The notes under the pieces were generated by a model. The model worked only from the letters and a program-made list of their open reading frames with translations. It ran no database searches and had not been told where the DNA came from. A program made the position numbers and the translations under genes. Below, piece after piece: positions 35,670 through 46,031 of a stretch of DNA of 64,000 bases (its first letter is position 1; every line of letters begins with the position of its first letter). Source of the DNA: an uncultured Pelagibacteraceae bacterium (lineage in GTDB: Bacteria; Pseudomonadota; Alphaproteobacteria; Pelagibacterales; Pelagibacteraceae); the NCBI GenBank assembly GCA_902594255.1, contig CACJLN010000003.1, forward strand, positions 1 through 64,000. Direction: 5' to 3'.

Positions 35670-36875
35670 TTTCTTCCTAAGATTATTAGAAATTGCATCT
35701 AAAAATTGATTGGTTGTGAGATATTTACTTGATGGACCTACTAATATTGCAAGGTCTTTAGTCATTGATCCACTTTCAACGCAATTAATACAAACTTGTT
35801 CAAGAGTATTTGCAAATTTTATTAACTCATTATTTCCATCTAATTTACCCCTATGAGCTAAACCTCTAGTCCAAGCAAATATTGATGCGATTGGATTTGT
35901 TGAAGTTTCTTTTCCTTGTTGGTGTAAACGATAGTGTCTAGTCACAGTCCCGTGTGCAGCCTCAGCTTCCATAATTTTCCCATCTGGTGTCAACAATGTG
36001 CTTGTCATTAATCCTAAAGATCCATAACCTTGGGCCATGGTATCAGATTGGACATCACCATCATAATTTTTACAAGCCCAAATATATTTTCCACTCCATT
36101 TCATTGCACACGCTACCATATCGTCAATTAGTCTATGTTCGTAGGTTAAATTATGTTTCTCAAAATCTTTTTTATATTCTTTGTCAAAAACTTCTTGAAA
36201 TATATCTTTAAATCTTCCATCATATTTTTTTAAAATAGTATTTTTTGTAGACATATAAACAGGCCATTTTTTTATCAGCCCATAACTAAAACAAGATCTT
36301 GCAAAGTCTTCTATTGATTTATCTAAATTATACATTGATAACGCAACTCCAGGCCCAGTAAAATTAAATACTTCATATTTAATTTCATCTTTACCATCCT
36401 CTGAAGTCCATTTTACTTCCATTTTACCTTTTCCAGGAACTTTAAAGTCAGTGGCACGGTACTGATCACCAAAGGCATGTCTTCCAATAACAACAGGGTC
36501 AGTCCATGATGGAACTAATTTTGGAATATTTGAACAAATTATTGGTTCTCTAAAAACAGTCCCACCGATAATATTTCTTATAGTGCCATTTGGAGATCTC
36601 CACATTTTTTTTAAATCAAACTCTTTCACCCTCGCCTCGTCAGGAGTTATGGTGGCACATTTTATACCTACCCCAATTTTTTTGATTGCGTTTGCTGAGT
36701 CTATTGTAATTTGATCGTTGGTATTATCTCTGCTTTTCATACCAAGGTCATAATATTCTATGCCAAGATCTAGATATGGGAGAATTAATTTATTTTTAAT
36801 AAATTCCCAGATGATTCTAGTCATCTCATCCCCATCTAACTCAACAACAGGGTTTTTAATGTTAATTTTACTCAC
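35661..36875 (-). CDS. icd: NADP-dependent isocitrate dehydrogenase, eukaryotic-type
   Basis: This TCA enzyme oxidises isocitrate to 2-oxoglutarate and makes NADPH. Its 404 residues and start ([17 protein letters not shown]) mark the homodimeric type shared with eukaryotic cytosolic and mitochondrial enzymes and many alphaproteobacteria, not the E. coli type. Substrate-binding residues appear in [19 protein letters not shown], and metal and cofactor regions in [10 protein letters not shown] and [12 protein letters not shown]. It is a single gene, divergent from psd across 76 bases, and its end overlaps alaS. Confidence 0.97.
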   Translation of the reverse strand: MSKINIKNPVVELDGDEMTRIIWEFIKNKLILPYLDLGIEYYDLGMKSRDNTNDQITIDSANAIKKIGVGIKCATITPDEARVKEFDLKKMWRSPNGTIRNIIGGTVFREPIICSNIPKLVPSWTDPVVIGRHAFGDQYRATDFKVPGKGKMEVKWTSEDGKDEIKYEVFNFTGPGVALSMYNLDKSIEDFARSCFSYGLIKKWPVYMSTKNTILKKYDGRFKDIFQEVFDKEYKKDFEKHNLTYEHRLIDDMVACAMKWSGKYIWACKNYDGDVQSDTMAQGYGSLGLMTSTLLTPDGKIMEAEAAHGTVTRHYRLHQQGKETSTNPIASIFAWTRGLAHRGKLDGNNELIKFANTLEQVCINCVESGSMTKDLAILVGPSSKYLTTNQFLDAISNNLRKKLN

Positions 36876-36951
36876 TTATTTATATATATCTTATTAATTG
36901 AATTTCGCGATTTTATATACATATTAATGAAAAATTATCAAATAGAAGAAT

Positions 36952-37599
36952 ATGTTTAGCAAGATATTTCCAAAAATTCACGTTGAGGGCTATAAGTTTT
37001 TAGTTATCTCAGGAATAATCACAATAGTATTTTATATTTTTAGTGATTTTTTAGCTTTACTCGGTCTTCTATTAACAATTTGGGTTTATTATTTTTTTAG
37101 AGATCCTGAAAGAATTACTATTGATGATGACAATTACCTGGTGAGCCCAGCTGATGGTGAGGTTATTAAAGTTGAAGAAATAGATGGACCAAAGGAGCTT
37201 AACTTAGAAAACAAAAAATTTAGAAAAATAAGTATTTTTATGAATGTGTTTGATTGTCATGTAAATAGAACCCCTTGTGCTGGAAAGATTGAAGAAATTT
37301 TGTATAAACCAGGAAAATTTTTGAATGCTTCTTTTGATAAAGCTAGCGAAGATAATGAAAGAAATTATTATAAAATTAAAGACAATCAAAATAATGATAT
37401 TATTTTAGTCCAGATTGCTGGTTTAGTAGCTCGAAGAATTGTTTGTGAGGCTAGTAAAGATCAAGAGCTCAAACAAGGAGAAAGAGTTGGGATGATAAGA
37501 TTTGGAAGTAGAGCTGACATATACTATGAAAATTATGAACCATTAGTAAAAGTTGGTCAAAGAGCTATTTCAGGTGAAACGCTATTAGCTAAGAAATAA
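36952..37599 (+). CDS. psd: Phosphatidylserine decarboxylase proenzyme
   Basis: This enzyme makes phosphatidylethanolamine from phosphatidylserine at the inner membrane. It has 215 residues, the short form found in alphaproteobacteria. After an N-terminal membrane segment (YKFLVISGIITIVFYIFS) come SPADGEVIKVEEIDG and MNVFDCHVNRTPCAG. Near the C-terminus is the self-cleavage site Gly-Ser in MIRFGSRADIY, where serine becomes the pyruvoyl group. It is followed one base later by pssA, which makes its substrate, so the pair forms a lipid operon. Confidence 0.96.
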   Translation: MFSKIFPKIHVEGYKFLVISGIITIVFYIFSDFLALLGLLLTIWVYYFFRDPERITIDDDNYLVSPADGEVIKVEEIDGPKELNLENKKFRKISIFMNVFDCHVNRTPCAGKIEEILYKPGKFLNASFDKASEDNERNYYKIKDNQNNDIILVQIAGLVARRIVCEASKDQELKQGERVGMIRFGSRADIYYENYEPLVKVGQRAISGETLLAKK

Positions 37600-37600
37600 C

Positions 37601-38404
37601 ATGGAACAACCAAAAAATAATTTGAAATTAGTGGCAGATAAAAAAAAAGCCAGGATGATTTTGCCAAATATGCTTACCTTGATTGGTGTTTGCATAGGTT
37701 TGACATCAATTAGATTTGCTTTAGATGGAAGATTTGAATTCGCTATAATAGCAATTATTTTTGCTGCTTTAATTGATGGTCTTGATGGAAGGATTGCTAG
37801 GTTGATTAAAGGTACATCAAAAGTTGGTAAAGAACTAGACTCACTTACAGATATGATTAGTTTTGGTGTTGCTCCAGCTTTTATAATGTATTTTTGGAAA
37901 TTAAATTCATTAGGCCGTTTTGGTTGGCTACTTTGTTTAGTATTTGTAATTTGTGTAGCATTGAGGCTAGCAAGATTTAATGTTAATTCAAATCAAGAAC
38001 CCTCTTGGAGGGATAATTTTTTTGAAGGAGTTCCATCACCAGCAGGTGGAATTTTAGTTTTGACTCCACTGATTATAAGCTTAAGTGGATTTAATTTTAT
38101 AAAATTAAACTATGATTTAATTGTTCCAATATTTTTTGTTGTAACATCTTTTTTACTAATAAGTAAATTTCCAAGTTACTCTTTTAAAAAGATAGTTATA
38201 CCACGAAGAACTACAATATTTTTATTATTTGGGATTGTTTTATTTTTTGGACTATTGTTGATCTATACTTTTAACGTAATCGCAATTAGTACTTTGGTTT
38301 ATTTAATTTTGTTACCAGTAAGCTATTTTCATTATCAAAAAATTAAAAAAAAACATGAAAAGGACAAAATTCAGGACGAAGATGACCTTGAAGACGTACT
38401 TTAA
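37601..38404 (+). CDS. pssA: CDP-diacylglycerol--serine O-phosphatidyltransferase
   Basis: This is an integral membrane enzyme of 267 residues that makes phosphatidylserine. The CDP-alcohol phosphotransferase signature DG-x2-AR-x8-G-x3-D-x3-D is complete in DGLDGRIARLIKGTSKVG followed by KELDSLTDMISFG. Around seven hydrophobic segments follow, and the C-terminus is acidic and lysine-rich. It sits directly after psd, whose substrate it supplies. Its stop codon overlaps the start of the next gene by one base. Confidence 0.96.
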   Translation: MEQPKNNLKLVADKKKARMILPNMLTLIGVCIGLTSIRFALDGRFEFAIIAIIFAALIDGLDGRIARLIKGTSKVGKELDSLTDMISFGVAPAFIMYFWKLNSLGRFGWLLCLVFVICVALRLARFNVNSNQEPSWRDNFFEGVPSPAGGILVLTPLIISLSGFNFIKLNYDLIVPIFFVVTSFLLISKFPSYSFKKIVIPRRTTIFLLFGIVLFFGLLLIYTFNVIAISTLVYLILLPVSYFHYQKIKKKHEKDKIQDEDDLEDVL

Positions 38405-39312
38405 TGAAAAAAAATGTAATTGTTTCATTAGCTGATTCTAATTATTTTCCTTTATTAGAAGAATTAATAGCATCAATTAAAAGGTTCAAGGGTAGTGATA
38501 ATGTTGCTATTTGCATTTTAGATGCAGGTTTAACTAATGAACAAAAAGAAAAATTAAATAAAACAGTGGATGAAATTAAAAGTGCTGAATGGGACATAGA
38601 AGTCCCTAAACATAAAATCAATGGCAAAGAGTGGCTAAAAAGTCAGGTATCAAGGGCATTTTTACCAAAATATTTTCCTGATTATGAAAAATATCTTTGG
38701 ATAGATTGTGACGCTTGGGTTAATGACTGGAAATGTATAGATTTATATTTTAAGGCGTGCGAGAATGGAAAGTTGGGAATTACTCAAACGATAGGTCCTG
38801 GGTATAAAGTTACTTCAAGAGTGAATTGGCTGCTTGGGAAATTAGCTGTAATTAAATCACAAAACTTTAAACATGCTGTTAAATCAGGAATTAACTATAA
38901 AGACTCAAGAAAATTAGCCTTTGCACCCCATATCAATATTGGTGTTTTCTCTCTTGAAAAAAATTCTAAAGGATGGATATCCTGGCAAAATAATTTAACC
39001 AAGACATTAAAATCTGGAAATATTTTTGGATCAGAGGGTTTAGCTATTAATATGTCTGTCTACATTGATAATTTAGACACTGAATTTTTACCATTGAACT
39101 GCAACTGGATTACAAGCAATCTACTTCCAAAATATGATGATGAACAAAAAACCTTTGTAGAGCCTTATTTACCTAATTATAAAATTGGCATAATTCATCT
39201 AGCTGCTGGAATTTGGAAAGATGGTAAAGATATGAGGCAAGACAAAAGTATAAAAATTGAAATAGAAAATTTACACAATAAAAAAATCTTAAAAAGTTTA
39301 AGATATAATTAA
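38404..39312 (+). CDS. Glycosyltransferase of GT-A type (family 8-like)
   Basis: This 302-residue soluble-looking protein has a GT-A layout: VIVSLADSNYFPLLEELIAS at the N-terminus, then a DxD metal motif in YLWIDCDAWVNDW near residue 102, and a late IGIIHLAAGIWK that resembles the C-terminal His motif of family 8. It is probably a retaining sugar transferase, with donor and acceptor unknown. It overlaps pssA by one base and is followed without a gap by rlmE, so it is transcribed with phospholipid genes and might modify lipids or surface glycans. Confidence 0.65.
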   Translation: MKKNVIVSLADSNYFPLLEELIASIKRFKGSDNVAICILDAGLTNEQKEKLNKTVDEIKSAEWDIEVPKHKINGKEWLKSQVSRAFLPKYFPDYEKYLWIDCDAWVNDWKCIDLYFKACENGKLGITQTIGPGYKVTSRVNWLLGKLAVIKSQNFKHAVKSGINYKDSRKLAFAPHINIGVFSLEKNSKGWISWQNNLTKTLKSGNIFGSEGLAINMSVYIDNLDTEFLPLNCNWITSNLLPKYDDEQKTFVEPYLPNYKIGIIHLAAGIWKDGKDMRQDKSIKIEIENLHNKKILKSLRYN

Positions 39313-39924
39313 TTGAAGAAAAATAAAATTTCAAAAAATTGGATTAATAAACAAAAACGAGATATATATGTACGTCAATCTAAAGTTGACGGATATAGAG
39401 CAAGATCAGCTTATAAATTAATTGAAATTAATGAAAAGTTTAAAATATTTCAAAATGAAATGTCAGTTTTAGATATTGGCGCAGCTCCTGGAAGCTGGTC
39501 CCAGTATGTTTCTAAAGTTGTAAAAAATGGAACTTTGATTTCAATTGATCTAAAAAAAATGGAGAATATACAAAACTCTATTCAAATAGAGGGCGATTTT
39601 ACTGATTTCAAGACACAATCTAAGATTAAAAAATACTTTAAAGATAAAATTAATGTTGTTTTGTCTGATATGGCGGTTAATACAACTGGAATAAAAAATT
39701 TAGATGCAATTCAAACTGGTGAATTGTGCAAAGAAGCAATGATATTTGCTAAAGATTTTCTGTCTAAGAAGGGCATTTTTGTTTCTAAAATATTTATGGG
39801 AAGTTCTTTTAATGAAATTGTCGCACTTGGAAAAAAGATTTTCAAAGAAGTGAAGATTTTCAAACCTAGGTCGAGTCGAAAAGATTCAAAGGAAAGTTTT
39901 ATAATCTGTAAAAATCTTAGATAG
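39313..39924 (+). CDS. rlmE: 23S rRNA 2'-O-ribose methyltransferase RlmE (FtsJ/RrmJ)
   Basis: RlmE methylates U2552 (E. coli numbering) in the ribosomal A loop and acts late in 50S assembly. It has 203 residues, like E. coli (209). It shows DGYRARSAYKLIEINEKF (first catalytic lysine), the SAM-binding VLDIGAAPGSWSQYV, the catalytic Asp in VLSDMAVNTTG, and the third lysine in FVSKIF. The start is TTG 39313, immediately after the previous stop, because no in-frame ATG lies near the conserved beginning. Confidence 0.95.
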   Translation: MKKNKISKNWINKQKRDIYVRQSKVDGYRARSAYKLIEINEKFKIFQNEMSVLDIGAAPGSWSQYVSKVVKNGTLISIDLKKMENIQNSIQIEGDFTDFKTQSKIKKYFKDKINVVLSDMAVNTTGIKNLDAIQTGELCKEAMIFAKDFLSKKGIFVSKIFMGSSFNEIVALGKKIFKEVKIFKPRSSRKDSKESFIICKNLR

Positions 39925-39955
39925 ATACTTTTATTTTAAAAGGAATCATATATAA

Positions 39956-41038
39956 ATGATTATGGTTCCTATAAAAGAAGCACTAACCTTTGATGATGTT
40001 ACTTTAGTTCCTAAGTACTCAGAAGTATTGCCATCCGAAGCTGACACCAGTATCAAGCTAACTAAGTTTCTGAAACTTAAAATACCACTTTTATCTTCGG
40101 CAATGGATACAGTAACAGAAAGTAAAATGGCTATTGCAATAGCAAAAGCTGGTGGTTTAGGAATAATTCACAGAAATTTAGACATAAAGAAACAAGTTAG
40201 TGAAGTAAAAAAAGTAAAAAAATTGAGTTTATTAGTTGGTGCTGCCGTTGGCGCAGGTCCTAGAGAAGTCAAAAGAGCTGAAGCACTGTTAAAAGAAAAT
40301 TTAGATATGATTGTTGTTGATACAGCTCATGGTCACAGCAAAAAAGTTTTTGAAATAATAAGTTTAATAAAAAAGAAAAAAAATAAAAAAACAGCTTTAT
40401 GTGCCGGGAATATAGCTACACCAGAGGCAGCAAAATTTCTACTTAAAGCAGGAGTTGATGTAATTAAAGTTGGTATTGGTCCCGGTTCAATCTGCACAAC
40501 AAGATTAGTAGCAGGTATAGGAGTTCCTCAATTGAGCGCAATTTTAAATGTAAGAGGAGGCATTAAAAATAAAAATGTAAAAATTATTTCTGATGGAGGA
40601 ATAAAGTACTCTGGCGACCTTGCTAAAGCTTTTGCAGCAGGGGCAGATGCAGTGATGATAGGTTCATTATTTGCAGGAACAGATGAAACTCCAGGCAAAC
40701 TTATAAAAAAAAATGGAAAATTATATAAAAGCTTTAGAGGAATGGGTTCTGTTGGGGCAATGAACAAAGGATCAGCTGATAGATATTTTCAATCAAAACA
40801 AAAGGATCAATCTAAGTATGTACCTGAGGGAGTTGAGGGATTGGCAAAATATAAGGGTAAAGTTGATAAAATTATTTTTAAATTAGTTGGTGGTTTAAGA
40901 TCCTCTATGGGTTATCTTGGGTCTAAACAAATAAAATATTTAAGAAGTAAACCACAATTTGTAAAAATTACAAAAGCTGGATTTTATGAAAGCATGGTCC
41001 ATAATGTTGATGTTATTAAAAGTGATAGTAAGTACTAA
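39956..41038 (+). CDS. guaB: IMP dehydrogenase lacking the CBS (Bateman) domain
   Basis: This enzyme oxidises IMP to XMP, the first step to GMP. It has only 360 residues where most bacterial enzymes have about 490. The barrel is complete: [29 protein letters not shown], the catalytic loop [10 protein letters not shown] (Cys nucleophile), [11 protein letters not shown] and [11 protein letters not shown]. The sequence passes straight from [16 protein letters not shown] to [10 protein letters not shown], exactly where the two CBS motifs normally sit. Such a form is catalytically able (Borrelia has one) but would lack nucleotide feedback through the Bateman module. guaA follows after one TPR gene. 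Confidence 0.93.
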   Translation: MIMVPIKEALTFDDVTLVPKYSEVLPSEADTSIKLTKFLKLKIPLLSSAMDTVTESKMAIAIAKAGGLGIIHRNLDIKKQVSEVKKVKKLSLLVGAAVGAGPREVKRAEALLKENLDMIVVDTAHGHSKKVFEIISLIKKKKNKKTALCAGNIATPEAAKFLLKAGVDVIKVGIGPGSICTTRLVAGIGVPQLSAILNVRGGIKNKNVKIISDGGIKYSGDLAKAFAAGADAVMIGSLFAGTDETPGKLIKKNGKLYKSFRGMGSVGAMNKGSADRYFQSKQKDQSKYVPEGVEGLAKYKGKVDKIIFKLVGGLRSSMGYLGSKQIKYLRSKPQFVKITKAGFYESMVHNVDVIKSDSKY

Positions 41039-41478
41039 TGAAAAAAATTTCTAAAATAATTTTGCTGCTTTATTTTTCATTGAATACTTTTAGCCATTCT
41101 TATGCAGAAGAAAATTTTTTTAACAAAGGATTGAAGTTATACAAAGATAAAAAATATGAGGATGCTCGATTTATGTTCGAAAGGGGAATTGTATTTAATC
41201 CAAAAGACTCTAATTCATATCTTTATTTGGCAAAAATCTATAATCAACAAGATGATCAAGATAAAGAAGAAAAAAATTTGAACGCGACATTGCTTATAGA
41301 GCCTGGCAACGAAGAAGCCTTACTAATGTCTATGAAAATTGCTCTAAAAAGATCTAATTACTCAAAGGTAAAAGAATTATCTAAAACTTTTTCTAAAGTT
41401 TGTAAAAAATTATGTGCTGAAAATAAAGATATTCAAGAGACACTTGCAAATATAGAACCTAAAAATAATGAGTCTTGA
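41038..41478 (+). CDS. Small secreted TPR protein
   Basis: This 146-residue protein has a signal peptide ([18 protein letters not shown]) and two to three TPR-like repeats ([40 protein letters not shown]). The C-terminal helix carries paired cysteines ([17 protein letters not shown]). It is probably periplasmic. Start and stop overlap guaB and guaA, so it is part of that operon, though no functional link to GMP synthesis is known to me. The TPR protein at 47335-47835 has a similar C-terminal pattern. Confidence 0.7.
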   Translation: MKKISKIILLLYFSLNTFSHSYAEENFFNKGLKLYKDKKYEDARFMFERGIVFNPKDSNSYLYLAKIYNQQDDQDKEEKNLNATLLIEPGNEEALLMSMKIALKRSNYSKVKELSKTFSKVCKKLCAENKDIQETLANIEPKNNES

Positions 41479-43030
41479 TAAAAATTTGAACAAGATTTTG
41501 ATTATAGATTTTGGTTCACAATTTACTCAATTGATAGCTAGAAGAATTAGAGAGTTAGGAGTTTTTTCAGAAATAATAAGTAATAAAAAAATTGAAAACA
41601 GACATATTAATCAATCAATTAAAGGAATAATTTTATCAGGCGGCCCTTTAAATGTTTATCAGATCAACAGATACACTTTTGACAAAAAAATTATTGAAAA
41701 TCGAGTACCAATTTTGGGTATATGTTTTGGCCATCAAATACTTTCAAAGTTGAGCGGAGGTAAGGTAAAACAATCCAAACACAGAGAGTTTGGTTTAGTT
41801 GATATAAAAAAAAAAAATAATAGTATTTTAACTCGAAATTTTTTTGATAAACAAAATAAAAATAGAGTGTGGATGAGTCATGCTGATCAGGTTTCAAAGT
41901 TACCTAAAAATTTCAAAGTTATAGCTTCAAGTAATAATTCTAAATTTGCAATTATTGAAAACAAAAAAAAAAATTTTTATGGTGTACAATTTCATCCAGA
42001 AGTTACTCATACAGAAAATGGAAAAAAATTAATAAAAAATTTTGTATTTCTGATCTGTAAGATTAAAAAAAATTGGTCTCCTAAAGATCAAAAGATTAAA
42101 TTAATAAAAGAAGTTCAAAAAATAGCAGGGACTAATAAAGTTATATGCGCTTTATCTGGTGGTGTTGATAGTAGTGTTGTTGCTCAATTACTAAATAAAG
42201 CGATTGGTAAAAAATTATTTTGTGTATTTGTTAATACTGGGCTTCTTAGAAAAAATGAGGAAATACAAGTAGTAAAAACCTTTAAAAAAAAACTTAAAAT
42301 AAACCTAATGTACGTTAATGCAGAAAAAGAATTTTTAAGAAAACTCCATAACGTCTCAGACCCAGAGAAAAAGAGAAAAATAATTGGAAATTTATTTATT
42401 AAGATTTTTGAAAGATACGCAAAAAAAATAAAAAATGTAAAGTTTTTAGCTCAAGGAACGCTCTACCCAGATCTCATCGAGAGCAAATCAGTAACTGGTA
42501 GTCAAACATCTAAAATTAAATCTCATCATAATGTGGGTGGTTTGCCAAAAAAAATGAAACTAAAACTTATAGAACCTCTTAAATTCTTATTTAAAGATGA
42601 AGTCAGAAAACTGGGGTTAGAGTTAAATCTTAGTAAAGAAATTATCTCAAGGCATCCTTTTCCAGGCCCAGGCTTAGCAATCAGAATGCCAGGAATCATT
42701 ACTAAAGAAAAAATCAAGATATTAAAAGAGGCTGATAACTATTTTATCCAAGCTCTGAAGGATCACAATTTATACGACAAAATTTGGCAAGCTTATGCAG
42801 CTTTACTCCCAGTAAAAACAGTTGGAGTAATGGGAGACAATAGAACTTACGAATATTTATGTTTATTGAGAGCTATTACATCCGAAGATGGAATGACAGC
42901 TGATTTTTTTGATTTTAAAAAAACATTTATTCAAAATATTTCCAATAAAATTGTGAATAGCATAAGAGGTATAAATAGAGTAGTTTATGATGTTACATCA
43001 AAACCACCGAGCACCATTGAACTTGAATGA
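41468..43030 (+). CDS. guaA: GMP synthase (glutamine-hydrolysing)
   Basis: This enzyme aminates XMP to GMP using glutamine. It has 520 residues, the usual size. The N-terminal class I glutamine amidotransferase domain has the Cys nucleophile in LGICFGHQ and His/Glu in FHPEVTH. The ATP-pyrophosphatase domain has the P-loop [13 protein letters not shown]. The C-terminal dimerisation domain has [12 protein letters not shown] and ends [17 protein letters not shown]. It overlaps the TPR gene by 11 bases and panB by four. With guaB upstream it forms a guanine nucleotide operon. Confidence 0.98.
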   Translation: MSLDKNLNKILIIDFGSQFTQLIARRIRELGVFSEIISNKKIENRHINQSIKGIILSGGPLNVYQINRYTFDKKIIENRVPILGICFGHQILSKLSGGKVKQSKHREFGLVDIKKKNNSILTRNFFDKQNKNRVWMSHADQVSKLPKNFKVIASSNNSKFAIIENKKKNFYGVQFHPEVTHTENGKKLIKNFVFLICKIKKNWSPKDQKIKLIKEVQKIAGTNKVICALSGGVDSSVVAQLLNKAIGKKLFCVFVNTGLLRKNEEIQVVKTFKKKLKINLMYVNAEKEFLRKLHNVSDPEKKRKIIGNLFIKIFERYAKKIKNVKFLAQGTLYPDLIESKSVTGSQTSKIKSHHNVGGLPKKMKLKLIEPLKFLFKDEVRKLGLELNLSKEIISRHPFPGPGLAIRMPGIITKEKIKILKEADNYFIQALKDHNLYDKIWQAYAALLPVKTVGVMGDNRTYEYLCLLRAITSEDGMTADFFDFKKTFIQNISNKIVNSIRGINRVVYDVTSKPPSTIELE

Positions 43031-43800
43031 ACAAGATTAAAAAGATAATTGATAAAAAAAATAAATCTAAAATTGTTTGCCTGACGGCTTATTCAAAAAA
43101 TATGGCTGAGGAGTTAGATAAGTATGTTGACATTGTTTTAGTTGGAGATTCGCTTGGGTCTGTATTATATAATTATTCAACTACTAGAAAAGTTACACTG
43201 ACAGAGATGATAAATCATTCCAAAAGTGTAAGGTCTGGGGTTAAAAAAAGTTTAATGGTAGTTGATATGCCATTTAAGACTTATGCAAACAAAAATTTAG
43301 CTTTAAAGAATGCTAAAAAAATTATTAAAAAGACAAAGTGTGATGCTGTTAAACTAGAGGGCGGAAAAAAAATTATCAGTCAGGTGAAGTTTTTAATTAA
43401 AAATAAGATACCAGTAATGGGCCATCTTGGGTTGTTGCCTCAATCTACGAAAGGTAAATTTAAATCTAAAGGAAAAACACCTAAAGAGATCAATCAACTC
43501 ATGAACGATGCTGTATTGCTTCAAAAAACTGGTGTGTTTGCAATAGTTTTAGAGTGTATTAAGTCATCAATAGCAAAACAAATAACAAAAAAATTGAAAA
43601 TTCCAACAATTGGTATTGGTTCATCGGTCTATTGCGATGGCCAAGTGCTAGTTACAGATGATTTAATTGGTTTAAATCAAACAAAAATTAAATTTGTTAA
43701 AAGATTTGTAAATATAAAAAAATATATTAAAGCAGGAATAAGAAAATTTGCTTCAGAAGTGAGATCAAAGAAATATCCAACAAAAAAATATTCTTATTAA
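43027..43800 (+). CDS. panB: 3-methyl-2-oxobutanoate hydroxymethyltransferase (ketopantoate synthase)
   Basis: PanB adds a one-carbon unit from methylene-THF to 2-oxoisovalerate in pantothenate and CoA synthesis. It has 257 residues (E. coli 264). Motifs: [58 protein letters not shown], and the catalytic Glu region AIVLECI. ATGA overlap with guaA couples the two. Its last four bases overlap the convergent TerC-family gene. No panC is seen in the window. Confidence 0.96.
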   Translation: MNKIKKIIDKKNKSKIVCLTAYSKNMAEELDKYVDIVLVGDSLGSVLYNYSTTRKVTLTEMINHSKSVRSGVKKSLMVVDMPFKTYANKNLALKNAKKIIKKTKCDAVKLEGGKKIISQVKFLIKNKIPVMGHLGLLPQSTKGKFKSKGKTPKEINQLMNDAVLLQKTGVFAIVLECIKSSIAKQITKKLKIPTIGIGSSVYCDGQVLVTDDLIGLNQTKIKFVKRFVNIKKYIKAGIRKFASEVRSKKYPTKKYSY

Positions 43801-44408
43801 AAGTATTTCTTAAATTTTTCATTTATCGAAAGTATTTCTAAGTCAACAAGTCCACCTATAACCAATTGTATAGCAACTAATAAAATAAATCCTAAACCAA
43901 TATATGCAATCCATAAATGCCTTTGAATATAGTTTGCTAAATAAGTTGCCATTGCCCCAGTAAGAATTACTGATAATACTAATCCAAAAATCATAAAGCC
44001 AAAATTACCTTTTGCAGCTCCTACAACACCAATAACATTATCAAAACTAATTGTAATATCCGCAAATAAAACTTTATAAACACTTTGTATATAAGAAGGT
44101 TCTTTTGATTTTTTTGTTGGAGATTTTATCTTTTTAATTTCAAATAGGTCTTTTCTAAGATCATTTACGATCCAAATAAGCAACAAACCTCCTAAAATCT
44201 TTATAAAATAAAATTCAAATAAATAGGTAGCAAACAGAGCAAAAACAATTTTAAAAATTAAAGCTCCTGCAACTCCCCACAAAATTATTTGCCTTCTGTG
44301 TTTTGGAGCAAAATTTGCTGCGATCAAACCAATAATGATTGCATTATCTGCTGCCAAGATTATATCGATAAAAATAATCTGAATTAATATGAGTGCTTCT
44401 TCTAACAA
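43797..44408 (-). CDS. TerC/YjbE-family integral membrane protein
   Basis: This 203-residue protein has about six to seven membrane helices. Acidic motifs within them are typical of the family: IDIILAADNAIIIGL near the N-terminus and ADITISFDNVIGVVG in the second half, an internal repeat. TerC/YjbE/Alx-type proteins export manganese or help metal homeostasis. Manganese export is the likeliest role but the substrate is inferred. A short cytosolic basic loop (KKIKSPTKKSKE) divides the two halves. It is divergent from dctP across 113 bases. Confidence 0.85.
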   Translation of the reverse strand: MLEEALILIQIIFIDIILAADNAIIIGLIAANFAPKHRRQIILWGVAGALIFKIVFALFATYLFEFYFIKILGGLLLIWIVNDLRKDLFEIKKIKSPTKKSKEPSYIQSVYKVLFADITISFDNVIGVVGAAKGNFGFMIFGLVLSVILTGAMATYLANYIQRHLWIAYIGLGFILLVAIQLVIGGLVDLEILSINEKFKKYF

Positions 44409-44521
44409 AGTAACGACATTGTATAAAATATTATTAATTATTCAATCAAAAGTAGTATAATTTTTTTATTGATAATTATTTTAATACATAATGAAATGCT
44501 ATTAAAAAAAATGGAGGTTAA

Positions 44522-45493
44522 ATGAAATTTTTAAAATACTTATCTATTATTTTAGTTTCATCAATTTTGTCAATAAACCATGCATTTTCAGAAAAATGGG
44601 ACATGGCTCTTGCTTATGGAGCTGGAAATTTTCATTCTGCTAATGCAACTGAATTTGCAAAAAATGTTACTGAAAAAAGTGGGGGCAAACTAACAATTGT
44701 AACTCACCCTGGAGGTTCATTATTCAAAGGTGGAGAAATTTTTAGAGCTGTGAGAACTGGTCAGGCACAGATTGGTGAAAGATTTATGTCAGCTTTAGGA
44801 AAAGAGGATCCACTTTTAGAAGTAGACTCTCAACCTTTCTTAGCAACTTCATACTCTGATGCTATGAAATTATATAAAGCTTCGAAAGCAGAAATAGTTA
44901 AAGGACTAGACAAAAAAGGCTTAGTATTCCTTTATGCTGTACCATGGCCCGCACAAGGTTTGTACAGTAAAAAAGAGATTAATTCGATAGCTGATCTAAA
45001 AGGTCTAAAGTTTAGAGCTTACAATTCTGCAACTATTAGAATAGCTGAATTAACTGGAATGGCTCCAACGAAAATTGAGGCCGCTGAAATTAGCCAGGCA
45101 TTTTCAACAGGAGCAGTTGAAAGTATGATCACATCACCAACTACTGGAAAAAATTCTAAGATATGGGAGAATGGTGTGAAATATTTTTATGATATTGCAG
45201 CTTGGTTTCCAAAAAATATGGTTATCGTAAATAAAGATGCTTGGAATAAATTAGATCAAGCCACTAAAGATTTGGTTATGAAACAAGCAGCTTTAGCTGA
45301 AAGAAAAGGTTGGCAATTATCTAAACAAGGAAATGTTGGTGATAAAAAAGCCTTAGCTGATGCAGGTATGATAGTTGGAAAAGTAAATGCACCTCTGAAA
45401 GCTCATTTTGAAAAGGTAGGTGAGACTATGGCTAATGAGTGGTCTCAAAAAGCTGGATCAAGAGGGGCTGCTGTTTTAGCAAGCTATAAATAA
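44522..45493 (+). CDS. dctP: TRAP transporter substrate-binding protein DctP
   Basis: This is the periplasmic binding protein of a tripartite ATP-independent periplasmic transporter, 323 residues with a signal peptide (LSIILVSSILSINHAFSEKW). It shows GGSLFKGGEIFRAVRTGQAQ, LKGLKFRAYN with the arginine that usually pairs with the substrate carboxylate, and GAVESMITSPTT. The ligand is therefore probably a carboxylate or amino-acid-like compound. The ATG has a strong ribosome site (GGAGG, four bases upstream). An intergenic hairpin separates it from dctQM and likely keeps DctP in excess. Confidence 0.95.
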   Translation: MKFLKYLSIILVSSILSINHAFSEKWDMALAYGAGNFHSANATEFAKNVTEKSGGKLTIVTHPGGSLFKGGEIFRAVRTGQAQIGERFMSALGKEDPLLEVDSQPFLATSYSDAMKLYKASKAEIVKGLDKKGLVFLYAVPWPAQGLYSKKEINSIADLKGLKFRAYNSATIRIAELTGMAPTKIEAAEISQAFSTGAVESMITSPTTGKNSKIWENGVKYFYDIAAWFPKNMVIVNKDAWNKLDQATKDLVMKQAALAERKGWQLSKQGNVGDKKALADAGMIVGKVNAPLKAHFEKVGETMANEWSQKAGSRGAAVLASYK

Positions 45494-45506
45494 TTTCGAT
45501 TTAAAA

Positions 45507-45539
45507 TTAAGGCCACTTATATTTCTTTAGTGGCCTTAA
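45507..45539 (+). terminator. Intercistronic hairpin between dctP and dctQ
   Basis: A perfect 11-bp stem TTAAGGCCACT/AGTGGCCTTAA with an 11-base loop starts 13 bases after the dctP stop and ends six bases before the dctQ ATG. It is followed by ACTTTTATG. It probably acts as a partial terminator or as a 3' stabiliser that lets the binding protein be made in excess of the permease. Confidence 0.6.
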
Positions 45540-45545
45540 ACTTTT

Positions 45546-46031
45546 ATGTTAAAATCAATAAATAAGAATTTAAATAAACTTTATAAATTTTCTGGTTACG
45601 TTGCTGCAATCTTTTTGATTTTAGTAGCAGTTTTTATACTTATTGGTATATGTTCTAGAATATTTGGCTTTTATATAAGAGGCTTAGCAGAGTACTCTGG
45701 CTATTGTATGGCCTCAGCATCTTTTTTTGCTTTAGCATATACATTTGTTGAGGATGGCCATATTCGAATTACACTTTTTTTAGAAAGATTATCAGGACTA
45801 AAAAAAAAAGTTGTTGAAATTTGGTGTTTAGGGGTGGCGAGTTTTTTCTCTGGCTATTTAGCATTTTACTTTGTTAAGATGTTAATTATTTCATACAAAT
45901 TTCAAGAGAGAAGTGAGGGTGCAGATGAAATTCTTATATGGATACCTCAATCGAGCGTGGCGATTGGGTCAATAATATTTTTCATAAGTGTTTTACATCA
46001 TTTCATTTTAATAAACAAAAAAACAAAATGA
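45546..46031 (+). CDS. dctQ: TRAP transporter small permease DctQ
   Basis: This four-helix membrane subunit of 161 residues has helices at about residues 15-40, 50-70, 90-115 and 130-155. Family features are IRGLAEYSGYCMASASFFAL and the short EDGHIRITLFLERL. It connects the large permease and the binding protein. Its stop overlaps the dctM ATG (ATGA), so translation is coupled. The ATG lies directly behind the intercistronic hairpin. Confidence 0.93.
   Translation: MLKSINKNLNKLYKFSGYVAAIFLILVAVFILIGICSRIFGFYIRGLAEYSGYCMASASFFALAYTFVEDGHIRITLFLERLSGLKKKVVEIWCLGVASFFSGYLAFYFVKMLIISYKFQERSEGADEILIWIPQSSVAIGSIIFFISVLHHFILINKKTK

Noticed and set aside
45938-46027. Upstream extension of dctM
   Set aside because: It would overlap dctQ by about 90 bases and add a non-family N-terminus. 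ATG 46028 with ATGA coupling fits better.
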